64,000 nt of DNA from Haematospirillum sp. H4485 (GTDB taxonomy: Bacteria; Pseudomonadota; Alphaproteobacteria; Rhodospirillales; Rhodospirillaceae), in contig NZ_JAAVSY010000010.1 of the NCBI RefSeq assembly GCF_012102745.1, forward strand, positions 37,360 to 101,359, given 5' to 3'. Shown piece after piece: positions 63,913 through 64,000 of this stretch (position 1 is the stretch's first letter; each line of letters begins with the position of its first letter). A program made the position numbers and the translations under genes. The notes under the pieces were generated by a model. The model searched no databases. It saw only the letters and a program-made list of their open reading frames with translations, and had not been told where the DNA came from.

Positions 63913-64000
63913 CTATTTGGCGTTTCCGATGACGAGGGCCTGTCCTGCGGCATCGACGACATCTTCAGTGATCATGGCGAGTTCATTGATGCGGATGATA
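63913..64000 (-). CDS. 3' end of a gene running off the window
   Basis: On the minus strand, 28 codons are open to the window edge and end at a TAG. The residues (INELAMITEDVVDAAGQALVIGNAK) look like protein, with an amphipathic helix followed by a short non-polar end. I do not recognise the family. The start lies beyond the window. Confidence 0.4.
   Translation of the reverse strand, partial: IIRINELAMITEDVVDAAGQALVIGNAK

Noticed and set aside
1..64000. CRISPR arrays, insertion sequences or prophage genes
   Set aside because: I saw no regularly spaced repeats, transposase or integrase motifs, or phage structural genes anywhere in the window.

Overview
The window is about 64 kb of chromosome from an alphaproteobacterium, most likely of the Rhodospirillales. 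The case for this rests on ChpT (the alphaproteobacterial CtrA-pathway phosphotransferase), a DUF1476 ATP-synthase inhibitor (zeta) subunit, DUF2336 and DUF2927 proteins, a glyQ-glyS-ppdK block, a purC-purS-purQ-purL-bolA run and a hybrid CheA with a receiver domain. I cannot name the genus. Gene density is high, codon use looks uniform, and I found no insertion sequence, prophage or CRISPR array. It reads as core chromosome with a few accessory loci.

Layout. 1-7.7 kb: end of argG, argH, a CAAX-type membrane protease, a DUF2927 lipoprotein-like protein, trmJ, a formate/nitrite channel, rpsD and a monothiol glutaredoxin. 7.8-8.1 kb: two nearly identical tRNA-Pro(CGG) genes. 8.2-17.8 kb: polyprenyl diphosphate synthase, a TrmN6-like methyltransferase, glyQ, glyS, ppdK and a soluble zinc-binding-type chemoreceptor. 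17.9-24.6 kb: ygfZ, then a five-gene surface-glycan operon (three glycosyltransferases, one heptosyltransferase-like GT9 and a glutamine amidotransferase of the AsnB family). 24.7-32.0 kb: dihydroorotase, an ABC-2 transporter operon ending in tenA, a merR gene, and tex-greB. 32.2-41 kb: a twin-PAS soluble chemoreceptor and a minus-strand operon hrpB-bioF-esterase-bioC-bioD-bioA. 41-47.3 kb: chpT followed by a chemotaxis operon cheA(hybrid)-cheY-cheB-cheR. 47.4-54.3 kb: apt, a DUF2336 protein and a 1617-residue autotransporter. 54.6-61.5 kb: a purine operon purC-S-Q-L continuing into bolA and a group III truncated globin, the DUF1476 gene, and purB. 61.7-64 kb: a single-domain pilus-assembly N-terminal protein, a conserved hypothetical, an XRE regulator, a LuxR-type HTH protein and the 3' end of one more gene.

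How the genes work together. Two soluble chemoreceptors, the che operon and ChpT make this a sensory region. The glycan operon and the autotransporter shape the cell surface. Arginine, biotin, purine and pyrimidine synthesis are all represented. Translational coupling through 4-base ATGA overlaps is frequent (argG-argH, the glycosyltransferases, bioF-esterase-bioC-bioD, cheB-cheR, tex-greB, purQ-purL).

I did not see one clear-cut new system. The loci I would look at first are the autotransporter with a mostly helical-looking passenger, the globin occupying the place after bolA, the ChpT-CheA linkage without a cheW gene, the compact esterase in the biotin operon, and the tenA gene inside an ABC-2 exporter operon.
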